Source: Gnetum montanum (taxonomy: Eukaryota; Streptophyta; Gnetopsida; Gnetales; Gnetaceae). Taken from it: DNA of 40,668 nt. Made by a program: the position numbers and the translations under genes. The notes below the pieces were generated by a model. It was not told the DNA's origin and ran no database searches. It was given only the letters and a program-made list of their open reading frames with translations. Below are positions 23,016 through 34,433 of the stretch, one piece after another (within the stretch, counting starts at the first letter, position 1; each line of letters starts with the position of its first letter). Where the stretch lies: assembly GCA_015680685.1 (NCBI GenBank), contig MNCI01017937.1, positions 126,868 through 167,535 of the forward strand, in the 5' to 3' direction.

Positions 23016-25852
23016 TCAAAGGGTCCCAGGTGGTGGAGGCTCTTAAGGCTTTGAAGGACCTTCTCCTACTTTGGGTATACATGATGGTTGAGGGAGTTGT
23101 GATTGTCTGGAAGCTACTGCAACTTTTGGTGGAAGATGATAGGTGTCCAACAATGCCTTCATGTTCTCCTCCTTTTCCCTAGGACCATTCAGGATCCACA
23201 TAGAATCTTGAATGTGGGTCAGAGTGGAAAAATTCTAGGGATAGGGCATTGCTAGGAATATCTCCTTCATGTTAACAAACCAAGTAACAAAAAGTTTGTG
23301 TTTAACATTGAATGCCTTAAGAGCATTCAACAACTCTTGGTAGTCATTCATTCTTTTAACAAAGTTCTTAATAGTTGATCTTTGATTGGTGAATCATGCC
23401 ATAAGAACCTCAAGTTCAACATTAGTAATCTTAATATTTTTCTTGGTCTCCTTATGGGTTTTAAACTCTACCATGTATAGCAAGTACGAGCTAGCCACTT
23501 CTCCAATACTAATTATGATTGTTCGAGAGTTAGCATTGTTAGATTTTCATAATGGAGATTAGCAAGCTCAATATACTCTATCATCTCCTTGATCTATAGC
23601 TCTTTCATGTGAATTTATGCTTTGTTGTAGTCATTGAGCCCATCAAAGATAGACTACAAGAAATCATCTCCTTCCTTGAGCTATTGGAGGGCCTCTTTGA
23701 CTTTCACCTTTGTCATATAGATGTGTTCTTCATTGATTTTATTTTGTAGACTAACTTAATCTCTGTAATGGTTCTTAACTCTCTCAAATTTAAGAGCCTT
23801 ATTTTTCCAAGCAATTATTTCTATTGCAGATTTTGGATGAAGGGCTCAAACTTCCTCCATGGAGAGATTTCTATTTTTAGCTGTTAATATCCTTAGTTAA
23901 GTGTTCACTCTAGCCAGTTGCTCCTACTATTAATGGATAAATTCTTGCATCTGCTACTTCTACACATCAACATTCTACAGACGATGATTATTTGCAATCA
24001 TGATTACATTCTTGTAGTGTGTCTAGACCAAGTCCTTCTAAATGATATATGTCTTGGCAGTAGCCATGGACTAGTAAAAAATGGTTGTCTCCTTTGCATT
24101 CTCAATGTGTTTGAGCCTATCATTAAGTTGTTGAAAAGCTTCATCATGTGTCAGTGTAGGCTTGAGAAATGTGGGATCGACAAGGTAGGTTTGTAATTCA
24201 GCAATCTCCATAGCCAAGTGTTGGTTTTGTGCTTGGGCTATTTTGAGTTGTCCCTTCAATATAATGAACATGGCACTTACTTTAGTAGCTTTAACTAGGT
24301 TGTAGTGATGGTACTTGGAAGATCAAAGATATCTAGAATCAGTTGCTTAGTTTCCACCAGTTAGTCTAGTAACTCCTTGTGCAAGGTTGTACTCAATCTA
24401 CTGCTAACTGTTTCTATGGATATCTACACATATTCGAGCATAGAAATGTCTAGTACATATGCTGCAAGTGCATTTAATGCTTTATTAATTCTATTAGTAA
24501 CCACTTCTACTGTTGTCTCTTGTTCATGGTGCTGCATCACTAAGATAGTTGCTCACTAAGAATGGTGCAACATTCTTAGAGATTTTCAGGAATTGTTGCT
24601 ATTGTGAGAGAGAAATAATTAGCTCTCAAGCATCAAGATTTAATCTTGTAGGTAGCTATGTTCTTTGGGCTAAGAAAACTAACCCACCTACCTCCAGTTG
24701 GCTAATTATTTGAGCCACTTCATTGAGGTGACAATTTGCTAAGTGATACAAAGATTGGTCTCCACCACTCATTCTTGCTCACTGCTCTTACTCACATAAG
24801 AGCTACTTTTGGATCTCGTGCATGTGTTCAAGGGCTATGCGGGAATCTAGCATTTTTTCATGAGTAAATGGTGGAGGTGGTGGTTGTTGCTTCTCTTCTT
24901 GAATGATCTTGGTAGGCATCTTATCTTGCATCATTTCCACCCAAGAGGCAGTTAGAGCTTGATGGATGGTGTCACTCGTGTAGCATGTTATGCATTCCCT
25001 CTTGCATAATTTTCTAATGAAACATGGGAAGGGTAGTTTCGTCCTTCAACGTTTATTTTCTTTAAATCATTTTTCTATCTCAAGATAGATCAGTTGTGGA
25101 AGATTGATAGGGAATCAACCACTTAAAGTAGCACATGCACAGGTAGAGAAGATTGTGATCTTTCTTGGCCTCATTGTTGGATTAAGGTGAAAGGCCATAA
25201 TTTTAAAATATGCACACTTCACTATGGTGAGCACACAAAACTCCTTACAATAGACTCCATAACACCACTATGTCCATTTCTTCTTGACACTAGGATCTAC
25301 CTACATGGGGATTTTAGCAAGGTTTTTCCTAGCTTTTAGTAAACTAAGGACTTTTGCAATGGCTTTCACAGAGTAGGACACTGAGATATCCTTGATTTTG
25401 ATCATTGAATCAGTGTGCTAATTATTCTAGAATAAGTATTTCTCTCCCATGTACCACTCCCCATTGGAAATGATTGTGGGCCACATGGAAGATTTTTGTA
25501 ATTAAGTCTTAATGTTTGGAGGTGCAAACTCCAAGAAAGATCCAAAGCTCACCTATTGGAGCATGGATTTTTTGACCTTCTTATTCATGCTTTGCCTAAG
25601 GTATGCTTTCATCAAGGTAACCTCAATGTTTGATCTCGGTTTATGTGCCTTATATTAATGAGACTATTTTGTTGTAGTAGCTTCTTTAGGAATCTATTAG
25701 ATAGATTCTACTTTGGGCTCCTCTAGAAGAGGTCCTATTACATGGGTCATTGCTTGCTCGTGGGCATGTTCTTGACCCCTTCCTATTTATGGTCATTTGT
25801 TCCTTGGTTGGGATGATCCTCCTTCCTATGTATGTTTTCCCTTAGGTGCCAT
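23016..25852 (-). pseudogene. Long coiled-coil ORF with proline-rich tail (element D/E)
   Basis: I do not recognise this protein. It starts at ATG 25852 (MAPKGKHT-stop-EGGSSQPRNK), immediately after a splice acceptor (GACTATAG). It runs about 945 codons to a TGA at 23018-23016. The N-terminal third has a folded-looking block (VSFGSFLEFAPPNIKT, WPTIISNGEWYMGEKYLFW, SVKAIAKVLSLLKARKNLAK). The middle and C-terminal parts are heptad-like and rich in Glu, Lys, Leu and Gln (LKIAQAQNQHLAMEIAELQ, VKEALQ-stop-LKEGDDFL). The tail is Pro-rich (EPPPPGTL). Most internal stops are TAG or TAA where Gln would fit, and the frame breaks at least once. It lies on the same strand as the integrase to its right and precedes an LTR-like segment, so it occupies the place of the extra or env-like ORF of Athila elements. 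I see no clear signal peptide or membrane segment. Confidence 0.6.
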
Positions 25853-26154
25853 CTATAGTCACAACATAACCAAGGATTAGCACTCACAGTGTAACTTATA
25901 ACATTTAAGTACCTTTCTCATTAGGAAATTCCATTTTTGGCTAAGTTTGAACCATGGAAAATTGATTAATTTATCATTATTTTGATGATTTTTAACTTAC
26001 AATGTTACCAAAGCTTGTTGGAAAGGTTTAACTCTCAAACTTTGATGTTTTAATTTTGGTTTCTTTGTTAAACCTTTGTGGGAGTTAGAAGTTTATCCAA
26101 AAAATGTTTTTATCAAAAACTTATGGTTTTTTGCCCCCATGAGAAAGAGCTTAC
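25853..26154 (-). other. Leader intron upstream of the coiled-coil ORF
   Basis: Donor CCAAAG|GTAAGCTC at 26154 and acceptor GACTATAG| at 25853, directly in front of the ATG. The 302-base interval is T-rich on the minus strand. This would put the start codon at the first base of exon 2. Confidence 0.55.
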
Positions 26155-26299
26155 CTTTGGTAGCTACAAGATCAAAGAATAGAGTAAATCGGAAAAGTAG
26201 TTAGGAAGATATGGCTCTTAGAAGATTTTGGGCTCTGAAAAATTCAAAAAATCCCCTCTCATGTATGAGAAAATGTGAAAAATGCTAAGTGTTACTACC

Positions 26300-26307
26300 T
26301 ATTTATA
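26300..26307 (-). promoter_or_regulatory. TATA box of the coiled-coil ORF
   Basis: TATAAATA on the minus strand, about 150 bases before the leader donor site. It suggests that the ORF has, or had, its own promoter rather than relying only on an LTR far to the right. Confidence 0.5.
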
Positions 26308-26309
26308 GG

Positions 26310-27690
26310 TGAGTGGACCCTTACATCGATGGGATCTTGTATACGTATGTGCTACATCAATAGGTACCTATCAAAGAAGCCTATGCCCAAAATTTCCACA
26401 TGAAATATATTCAGAAATACAAGGAGTTTTCTTATGAAATTATTGTTTATGAAGAGCCAGAAAAATTGTGAACATGATGAAATACTTGAACAGGGATCAT
26501 GAATGCTAAAAAATTGAAAAATTGGAGAATGAAATTTAGTGGAGAAGATGCCTTAAGGAGTGCATAGTTGGATGCATTGATGAGGTGCATGAAATATTTG
26601 ACTATGGAAATGCCTAAGGAAAAGGAACTTAAATTTTCCAACTAAGAGATATGGATGTGGGTCCTTCCCATAGTAGGATCATGCCATTTTTTCCTTGCAT
26701 GACCTAAACTAAGGTGTCTATGGGTCCCATAGTTGATTAATGGTGATGAAAAGTTAAGGATCAAATTTGGAAGAATCTAACCAAGAATTTTGACAGTTCA
26801 AACTAAGACATTGAACAAGAAACTAGACAACTAACAGTTAGTTGAGTTATGGAAAGCATTGATGGATAAGAGAGAAAATGGAATGTAATTCACAATTGTG
26901 GTCACATGAAGTCCCTTGTTGATTCTATGGTTAAATAACTTGATAAAGTCCATCCTTGGTCTAGATCAAAACCAACCACTTTCTATGACTTTAGCATTGC
27001 CACTCTAGGACCATACCACCTCATCAAGACATAAAAATGCTGCCATAGATCAATCATAGTTCCTTATTTGAGAAGAAAAGAGAAGTAGGAAGTGAGAATG
27101 GGCCTTAGTTAGGGGGGACCTTTAGGAATGGGTAACATGTCTTTCTAGTAACTAGTGCTAATAGCCTATTATTTTATCTAAGGTGTGTGCTTTGAATTTC
27201 CATCATGTTTGTCTTTTTTTAAATTTTATGTTTTTTTTTTGGATTTTTGGATGGGAATCACACCATGCAAAGACTTATTCAACTTATTATTATTGGTTGA
27301 CACAGAATAGTAAGAAATTCATGAAAAATAAAATTGTACTCAAGTAAGTAGAAAGATACAAAATATATTGAATCCCCTTAAAGTTACACCCTTTTCAAAC
27401 TTTTGAATCTTTCCCAAGTTTGAAAACTACCAGGATCACATGTTCATTAAAGTTTTATTAATCAAAAAGGGACTTTATACTTCCAAAACTAGGATGACCA
27501 TAAAGTTTTGCGGATAAGTGGATGATGTGGACTCATTACCTATTCCATGAAAAAGGAACTTTGTCTTAGTCATTAGTCATCAAAACTTAAAAATAGAAAC
27601 TAGACATTAGTAATCAAAAACATTAAGTACAAATCACCATTAGCAAATGGCTATAGCATCACTATGTCCTATTGGCAACAAAGAACTTTT
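26310..27690. other. Non-coding stretch between integrase and coiled-coil ORF
   Basis: Nothing convincing is seen. A minus-strand open frame at 26641-26447 (64 codons) has no known domain. A T run at 27231-27240 and scattered purine tracts are present. Confidence 0.5.
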
Positions 27691-27719
27691 ATTAGAAAAA
27701 TAATAAGAAAATCCTCCCA

Positions 27720-27960
27720 AAATAAAGTAAAATATAGAAGAGATTGTAAAATATCCAAGAAGGATAAAGTGCACTAACGATGTTGTAGAAAAAATTGAAA
27801 AATGACAAAGTGTAAAACAAAAATGTATAAAAACAAATAAAGTGAAAAATAAAAATGCATAAAAACAACGAGTGTAAAAAAAATGTATAAAAATAAAGAA
27901 AGTGTAAAATTAAAAATTGTAAAAATAACAAAGTGTAAAATAAAAAATTATAAAAAAATG
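27720..27960. repeat. A-rich tandem repeat
   Basis: About five imperfect copies of a 30-34 base unit built on AAAGTGTAAAATAAAAATG and ATAAAAACAA. The minus-strand open frame across it (Phe/Leu/Tyr-rich, 27931-27692) is a product of the repeat and not a gene. Confidence 0.85.
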
Positions 27961-27969
27961 GTAGAAAAA

Positions 27970-29200
27970 CTAAGGATTCACTTTAATAATTAGCATGGAT
28001 GGGCATCTCTCCCATGATTGAGTTGAAAGGAGGAGATCAAAAAAATTGAGCAAGGTTGTCCATCTGAGGAGGTGTTGCCTTCATTGGCTTACTTGGGCTC
28101 ATGGATAGGTTTGATTTTTTGCATATTGACCAAATGCTTTTGTTTAGGCTCTTAGGTTTGTAGATCAACATGATCCCATACGGAAAGGTTTCATAAATAA
28201 TATAAGGCCCTTTACATAATGTTTAGAACTTAGTTCGTTGTCAAACATGTGTGGGGTTCCTGTAAAGGACCTTGTCTCTAGGTTGAAATTTTACTTTCCT
28301 TATCCTAAGATCATGACATTGTTTACTAAATGCTTCATGCACTTCATTCAAAGATAGGGCCACCAATCGATTCTCATCTAATACATTAAGGTTGATCAAT
28401 CTTTCTTTCTATGTTAGGCTAAGGTTAACGTTAAGGACATAGGTTGTTGAAAGTGTACGAAACTCGAATTGAATAGGAAGAGTTGGAAGTTTTTTGTACA
28501 CTAGCTCATAGGGAGAGTAGCCTATAGGGAGTTTCCATGTTTAGTGGTATGTTCATAGGGCATCATTAATTTTTGTGCTCCAGTCTCTTATATATTTTCT
28601 TATTATTCTCATTAAGATTTTTGTGATCTCCCTATTGGTAACATCTATTTGTCCATTTTCTTGGGTGTGGTAGGATGTTGTTAGTTTATGTTCAAACCTT
28701 AAGCATTGCATGAGCTTGCAAAAAGTAGTACCTGTAAAATGAATAGCATTGTCAAAAATTAGTGCATGTGGCACTCCAAACATGTTTACAACATTTTGCT
28801 ATACAAACTAAGTAGAAGTGGAAGATGTACAGTTAGTGATAGTTGTGGCTTTTTCCCATTTGGTATAATAGTGATCAAGGAATATTATGTATGCCTTTCC
28901 ATTTGAAATGGGTATGATGAGATCCATAAAGGTTATGCCTAAAATGTGAAAAGGTTCCAATGGTTGTATCCACTATTGAGGCCCCTCCATTTGAGTGGTC
29001 ATCCAATCATCTCATTGATAGCATTCATAAGAGTGAATGAATTAGTGGGCATCCCTAAAGACTATTGGCTAGTAATACCTTGCCATTAGGATCTTAATGT
29101 CCATGAATCTTCCTACATAGTGAACCCTAAAACATAATCAAATTTTCATGTTGAAATCTTTGTAATTCCATCCCATGAAACTCAAGGTAATATTTTATTG
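27970..29200 (-). pseudogene. Athila-like integrase (element E, broken)
   Basis: Integrase inserts the DNA copy into the host genome. On the minus strand the zinc-binding region is at about 29100-28990 (RYYWPVVFRDAH, then FIHSYECYQ). The catalytic core follows at about 28940-28530: ILGITFMDLIIPISNGKAYI, YTKWEKATT, then MFGVPHALIFDNAIHFTGTT, where FDNAIHF corresponds to the SDNGTHF Asp motif, then TTSYHTQENGQIDVTNREI carrying the final Glu. The C-terminal part reads GYSPYELVYKKLPTLPIQFE (MSPYxLVYGKACHLPVELE in relatives) and KGPYIIYETFPYG, with a stop at 27972-27970. A few internal stops. RT and RNase H are not found to the right, so the element is truncated or interrupted there. Confidence 0.9.
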
Positions 29201-29239
29201 TAAATTTGAAGGTTCTAACTCATAAAGGGGAAATCACAC

Positions 29240-31650
29240 ATGTTTCATAATTTTGAAGCTAAAAAATGCTTTACAAGTGACTGAAACTTCATTCCCCAAG
29301 TAAAAAGTGTCACCTAGTATCTATATTTGGGCTTGGGGAAGTTAAGAATGCCTTTTGGAATGCCAAAAATGGCAATTTGATGGATTTTATGCAATGCATA
29401 CTTTTCTCTATGCTCACATACCTCTTCTAGGAGGGAGGGATGGGGGGCGGGGGGTGTAAGCCAGCTAGGAAACTTCAAAGATAGCATGAAGGAGTGCAAG
29501 GAGGGTGGAACTCACCTAACGCAAATGTGGAAAGAGAGGTGGCCTAGTTTACAGGGGTCAACCTTCATCCTCAGCATTGATCACCCATCCACCTTCAACA
29601 TTGACACTTTTTCCTTAGTGGGAGGGGGCCAGCCAACTAGGAGAGAGGGGGTTAGATAGTGTGGAGGGCCTAGACCACTAGGATGCATGGGGGTGGATCT
29701 CACCTACCCCACTTAATAAAGCATCTAATTTTTATTAATTTGGTAGAAAATTTATAGCAAATCAATTAGCAATTTGGAAGCTAATTTGTATCCAATTAGT
29801 TAGCCATTTGTAGCATGAATTATGGTCATAACCTTATAAAAACTCACATCTTGGCATCATGTCAAGGTTTTATACTTTTGACAATTCAACACCCTTGGTA
29901 TTTTGGCATCCAAGAGGTCTTTCCCCTTTAGTAGAAATGCACCTTGTTGGTATCTAGTGGTGTGGAACCTATTATTCCTCCCCCCTTTTGGATCTATGAG
30001 CCTTAAGTATTAACATTACCACTTGGAATCCCCAAATCTTAGTGTGGTGCACTTTGGCCACCCCAATTCTTCACATTTCCCTAACCCCCAACAACAACCA
30101 ACTTTAGATATCTAAGGTGGTGATAAAGGAGGTTTGATAGCATTAAGAGTGGTATAGACACAAGATTGTGGAGTTAATCATGGCTTCAATGAACTCTGAA
30201 CACCTGCCCAAGTGAACCTCCCTTTGACCCCCTCATGGACATCAATTTTCTACAGATCCTTGCACTCATTCTTTGTTCATTTAATGAAATTTGTGATTTA
30301 AATTTATGTACAATTCTAGATATAATTTTTATATTTCTATTGCATTATTATATATATATGCATCTTTTTATGCTTTTTACACCCCCATTTTGCATCCCCC
30401 TAAGTCCCTGGGTGATCTACCAGATCATCCAGTGCACCCTGAATCCCAATTTTCTTGTGGAGGCCCTAAGGATTCAAGGTTGAGTTTGCCTATAAATAAG
30501 AATCCTTGCTATTTTTCAATGATTGATATTTTCCATTGTAATAGTTTCTTAGTGCTAGAAGAAAGGCATCTACCTAATTTCTATAGCCAATTCTAATTGT
30601 CCCCATAGCCAATGTTGCCTACCTGCTAGAAATTTTTGATTTTCACAAAAAAACCTTGAAACCTCCTTTTAAAAACCAATGCATCCACTCAACCCCCTAT
30701 AATATAAATCCTAGTGTTGAAGTTGTGGGTGGTTGGGTGTTGATTTTTCCAACATTTTCTATGAATTTTAGTAGCCAAAATGAACATTGAACACCTAAAT
30801 AGCAATGTTCCTCCTTAGCCATAATTCTCATCACAGAACCAACATTGCCATCATTACTAGCCAAAAGTACTTTCCCCCTTCCTTTGTGGTTGAATTAGGG
30901 CAATTTCTAAAACCATTTTGAGAAAGTTGCAGGTTTCTATTTTGGCTATCCCATTTTCCCTCCTTTCACCAATATTGATTTTAAAAGGTGTGCGATCCCC
31001 CCATCTCACCCCCTCTTGCCCCCTTCTGTCACATTTTGGGATGTGATAGCTAGGAGACAAATGTGGATGAAGCTTGATCCCAACATTGTTAGCTTGCCAT
31101 TTCTTGTAAAGGGGTAAGCCCCCCTTACTGTCCACTTACTACTTATAGTAAATAATCTATTTTTGATCAATTTTGCCTATTTCCAGAAAATTTAAACTTC
31201 ATAGCAATCACAACTATCAAAATTTGCATCTTTTCACTACACCTTTAATATCTTTCACTCCCCTCCTTATCAACGTTGGATTTGTAAGGTGTGAGATCCC
31301 CCCATCTCACCCCCTCTTCCCCCTCTATCACATCCAAGGAGTGTGATAGCTAGGAAGCTAGCATTGACATTAAGGAGTGTGATAACTAAAAGGCTAGTGT
31401 GGGTAAGGTTTGCTATCACCTTTGCATCTTTCCATTTTGGGTAAGGGAGTATACTCCCCCTTACCCCATACTTGCTATTTTTAGTAAGTACCCCATTTTC
31501 AATTGTTTTTACTCCCTTTGATTGCTTTTGATTTTCACTTGTTGGTACCTACTCTCATTTTTCATTTTCATGCCTATCTTGAGTAGTTTTTACTATAATA
31601 ACCATGTATCTCTTATGATCAATTAGGTTTCCTTACAACTACATTCATAG
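29240..31650. other. Repeated C-rich non-coding DNA; probable LTR/leader of element 2
   Basis: No domain is seen in any frame. It contains G-rich tracts (29433-29456), a plus-strand TATAAATA at 30491-30498, a TA run and the 301-base duplication. It lies just upstream of the element 2 gag fragment and may be its LTR and 5' leader, inserted into element E. No primer-binding site was recognised, so this is inference. Confidence 0.35.
30957..31510. repeat. Imperfect tandem duplication, period about 301 bases
   Basis: The block AGGTGTG-x-GATCCCCCCATC, then CACCCCCTCTT and GTGATAGCTAGGA, occurs near 30985-31055 and again near 31286-31355 (GGTG at 30987 and 31288). In each copy a CCCCCCTTAC or CCCCCTTACCCC stretch follows about 120-150 bases later. 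Confidence 0.85.
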
Positions 31651-31899
31651 TAGGATAGATCAACAGGTCGTAAGGGTCTATGACCCCAAAGACCTTACTA
31701 TCATGGAGTGTATGAGCTAAAACTCCCTCTTGGCCTCGACTTCAATTCATGGAATTAACATGATTGCCCATATTCTAGCATATATAAAGTTATAGAAATC
31801 TCCATTTAGAGTTGTGACATTAAGATTCTCCCCTCTGACTCTCAAAGAAGGTAGAATCTTAGCCTAAAGATATCTTGGGAGGATTGTTCCAACAAACAT

Positions 31900-32582
31900 C
31901 CGGAAGGTCATAGCACCTTTCTCCAATGCTTTTATTTTCTCCATGGGCAAGGTGCCATCATCTTCCACCCCTTCCTACCCTACTATGGTGGACCCTACAC
32001 CTCTTATAGCGACACATCAGACTCAAGCAATGCCACAAACAGCAAATCATACCACATTGATGCCATTTACAACATAGTTTCAATATATAAAATCATCGAC
32101 AGTGGATTTTACTACTACAAATCTAGTAACTACACACATGTGACCCATTATGATCTCCAAAGTAACATAGTGGTCACATACTGACTTTATTCAATTTGTG
32201 CCTCAAGTACTAGCACAAATTTCCTTTTCTTTGTTTGGCCCACAAGTCATGACACAACACCCTCCTTTTGTGATGCAATCCATAGTAGGCTCACATGTCT
32301 TAAAAATGATGGTACAACCATATGTGTAGGCCTCATAGCCAATGAGATGACTATAGGGCCTAGACTAAGCCTTCTAGTTAAAGAGGCTTAAAGGCTCTAC
32401 ATCCCAAAGTGTAAAGATCATGAACTTCTACCAAGATGATCTTATCAATCCTATGGTCCCACCTTTGACATTCCCTCTTGGTGTTCTTATTTTCTAGTTT
32501 ATCAAATATAATGGAGAAGGTGACCCTAATGCTCATCTTATAACCTTTAGATCTAAGTGCTTGCTATTATAGTCATGGCATC
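31900..32582 (+). pseudogene. Element 2 gag fragment (interrupted by element 3)
   Basis: The open stretch near 32410-32580 reads IMNFYQDDLINPMVPPLTFP, then FIKYNGEGDPNAHLITFRSK. It matches the IMDFYQDDPISSAVP and FTKYNGEGDPNAHLVTFRSE capsid region of element 3 position by position. Upstream, a Pro/Thr/Gln-rich segment parallels the gag N-terminal region, with deletions and TAG stops. Homology ends at about 32582, exactly where the LTR of element 3 starts, so element 3 landed in this gag. The rest of element 2 would lie right of the window. Bases 31650-31900 between leader and gag show nothing certain. Confidence 0.85.
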
Positions 32583-32739
32583 TGAAACACCGTAGAAATT
32601 GTGAATCGGCCTCAGGTGAAGATTCACGATTCAAGTAAATGTTCGTGATAGAATTCAAGAAGGTAGAACAAGGCAAAGCAAGGTGAAACGGCACCCAGCA
32701 TCAACTCTCCAAGTTCATTATAGATTTCAATTTTACTAT

Positions 32740-33270
32740 GTTTTCTGTCCTTACGCTACATTATGCAACATCGCGTAATGACGCTTAGCGTAATTCTGCT
32801 TAACATAGTCTAACATCAGAAGGTGACTTACTTCAACAGATTTCATGAAGTTTAAGGCCTGAGCAGCATAATATGCAACTTCTCACATATCCTGCTAAGT
32901 CTTTTATCCAAGGTCAGGTTTACGCTCTGTTACACAAGGCAGCGTAACGAGCTTCAAAAAGGTCAAAGGGAAAGTCCAAGGGAAGCACGACAGATTGGCC
33001 CCTTTCTTTTGCAGATTGATCGCCTTATGCTCGTTACGCTACGCAGCGTACGTCAGCATAATTTATCGTCAGGTTGATCATGTTTTACGCTTCACTATGC
33101 TTTGCTGCGTAAATGAGCGAAAACAGCCTGACTCACTATTTCCATGCTTTGTTACGCTCTGCCACACGATGAACCGTAAACAAGTGAAATACAACGTAAA
33201 GCCGGCTAAAGCAGTTACACATTTGCTATCCATACGTGCAATACGTTGATAAGCGTATTTGTGCGTAATC
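32740..33270. repeat. Cluster of TTACGC/GCGTAA inverted motifs in LTR U3
   Basis: At least six facing pairs, for example TACGCT-ACGC-AGCGTA at 33035-33050, TTACGCT...AGCGTAA at about 32751-32803, TTACGCT...AGCGTAA at about 32920-32950 and TTACGCT...GCGTAA at about 33086-33114. All lie upstream of the TATA box, a position where enhancer-type or replication-related sites would be. Confidence 0.8.
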
Positions 33271-33398
33271 ATGAAGCAGCTTCAGCAAAGTTTTGATAGC
33301 GTACATTGCAATGTGACGTGACATAGCCAGTTCGTCAAATCAACGGCATCCGGAAACTTCGGGACATGTGTCATCAAGGTCGTGCCTTTTTTGTATGT

Positions 33399-33406
33399 TA
33401 TAAATA
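33399..33406 (+). promoter_or_regulatory. LTR TATA box of element 3
   Basis: TATAAATA followed by CCCC, about 815 bases into the LTR. It gives a U3 of roughly 0.8 kb and an R-U5 of similar length. It is the best promoter candidate in the window. Confidence 0.7.
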
Positions 33407-34189
33407 CCCCAGTTGGTGAAGAAAAGAAAAGCGAGGACTTCTGGACATTTTTTGGAAGGAGAGCAGTAGTTAGCATCTTCAACTTTTGGCAATTATCATC
33501 CTTGAGCAGAAGCAAGAGACATTTGTTTTTAGCATTTGGCAGTAGGAACAATCATACCCTTTGGCGAAAATACAGTTCTCCCATTAGTGATCCTTGGTAG
33601 TTTTGAGCAGAGACTATCCAAAGTGAAGAAGATAGATCAGAGATCGCGAGATCATCTAGTGCGGTTGGCAAGATCTATTGGCTAGACACAGTTGGTTGAT
33701 AGGCATCCGAGCTTGAACTTCCTTGCACTCCATCTTTGGCTTATAAGGTAGACCGAGCTCCATTCTGCACTCCTTGTTAAATAGTTTTCTTATTATTTTG
33801 TGTATGTTCCGCACAAGATAATTGGAGTCTTCCCATTGTAACTTTGTATACAAAATACTCGCTCCTTTCGGGTGAAAGTATAGATCTTGAAATCATGCAT
33901 TTCTCTTAGATCCGATTCCCTTTGTCGCGTTAACGTTGTCATTATTGCAATCTATTTATATCGTTTTCCTTTCCTTTCACGATTTATCAAATCAGATCGT
34001 TCCACGAAACGCCTATAATCTTTGTCAATTTACTGATTTAGTAAGTCCTTGTTTGATCGACAAGACCGTTTAGGGCACTGCGGATTCATTTTCTCCAGCA
34101 CAGCCCTCGCACGGATCCGTGGTTAAGACTGTGTACATGAATTTTGTTTGGTATTCCAGCTACCGACATTTTCCGTCGTTACAGTTTTC

Positions 34190-34207
34190 TAGCGCTAGAA
34201 GGAGGGC
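34190..34207 (+). promoter_or_regulatory. Element 3 primer-binding site
   Basis: TAGCGCTAGAAGGAGGGC lies 6 bases after the LTR end. It matches the TGGCGCTAGAAGGAGGG type of PBS known in Tat/Ogre-like elements (I recall a tRNA-Arg primer), with one G-to-A change. The 34208-34433 leader that follows has no ORF. Confidence 0.7.
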
Positions 34208-34433
34208 CTAGGCTCCAATTCGTATTTTTACGAGTAGCCCTGTAAGCGATCTGTACCCATGTTGCTAAAATGTAAACGTAATACCTCTAGGGAAGTTTAC
34301 AAAAAGCGTGCGGTGTAGATCGGTCACAGTAACGATTCCTTTGGAATCCTACAGGGTAGAAAGCCTAATCGCGATCTTGCTTGTCCATCGTCTTTTAGAT
34401 TCAATCATTTATTGCCGTTAATCTACTTGACCA

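Larger units (their letters stand above)
32583..34183 (+). repeat. Element 3 5' LTR (about 1.6 kb)
   Basis: It starts TGAAACACCG at the point where element 2 gag homology ends, and finishes CGTCGTTACA a few bases before the primer-binding site. The ends form an imperfect inverted pair (TGAAAC / GTTACA). It contains repeated TTACGCT...AGCGTAA arms and a TATA box. Open frames inside it (32995-33600, both strands) have no domain and are not genes. Confidence 0.8.

Noticed and set aside
27692-27931. Minus-strand frame rich in Phe, Leu and Tyr that looks like membrane segments
   Set aside because: It is the translation of an A-rich tandem repeat and is not a protein.
30235-30596. Plus-strand frames with hydrophobic stretches
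   Set aside because: They are AT-rich with a TA run and a TATA box inside, have no domain, and overlap in two frames.
32995-33600. Several open frames on both strands inside the element 3 LTR
   Set aside because: They overlap each other, contain the TTACGC arms and the TATA box, and match no domain.
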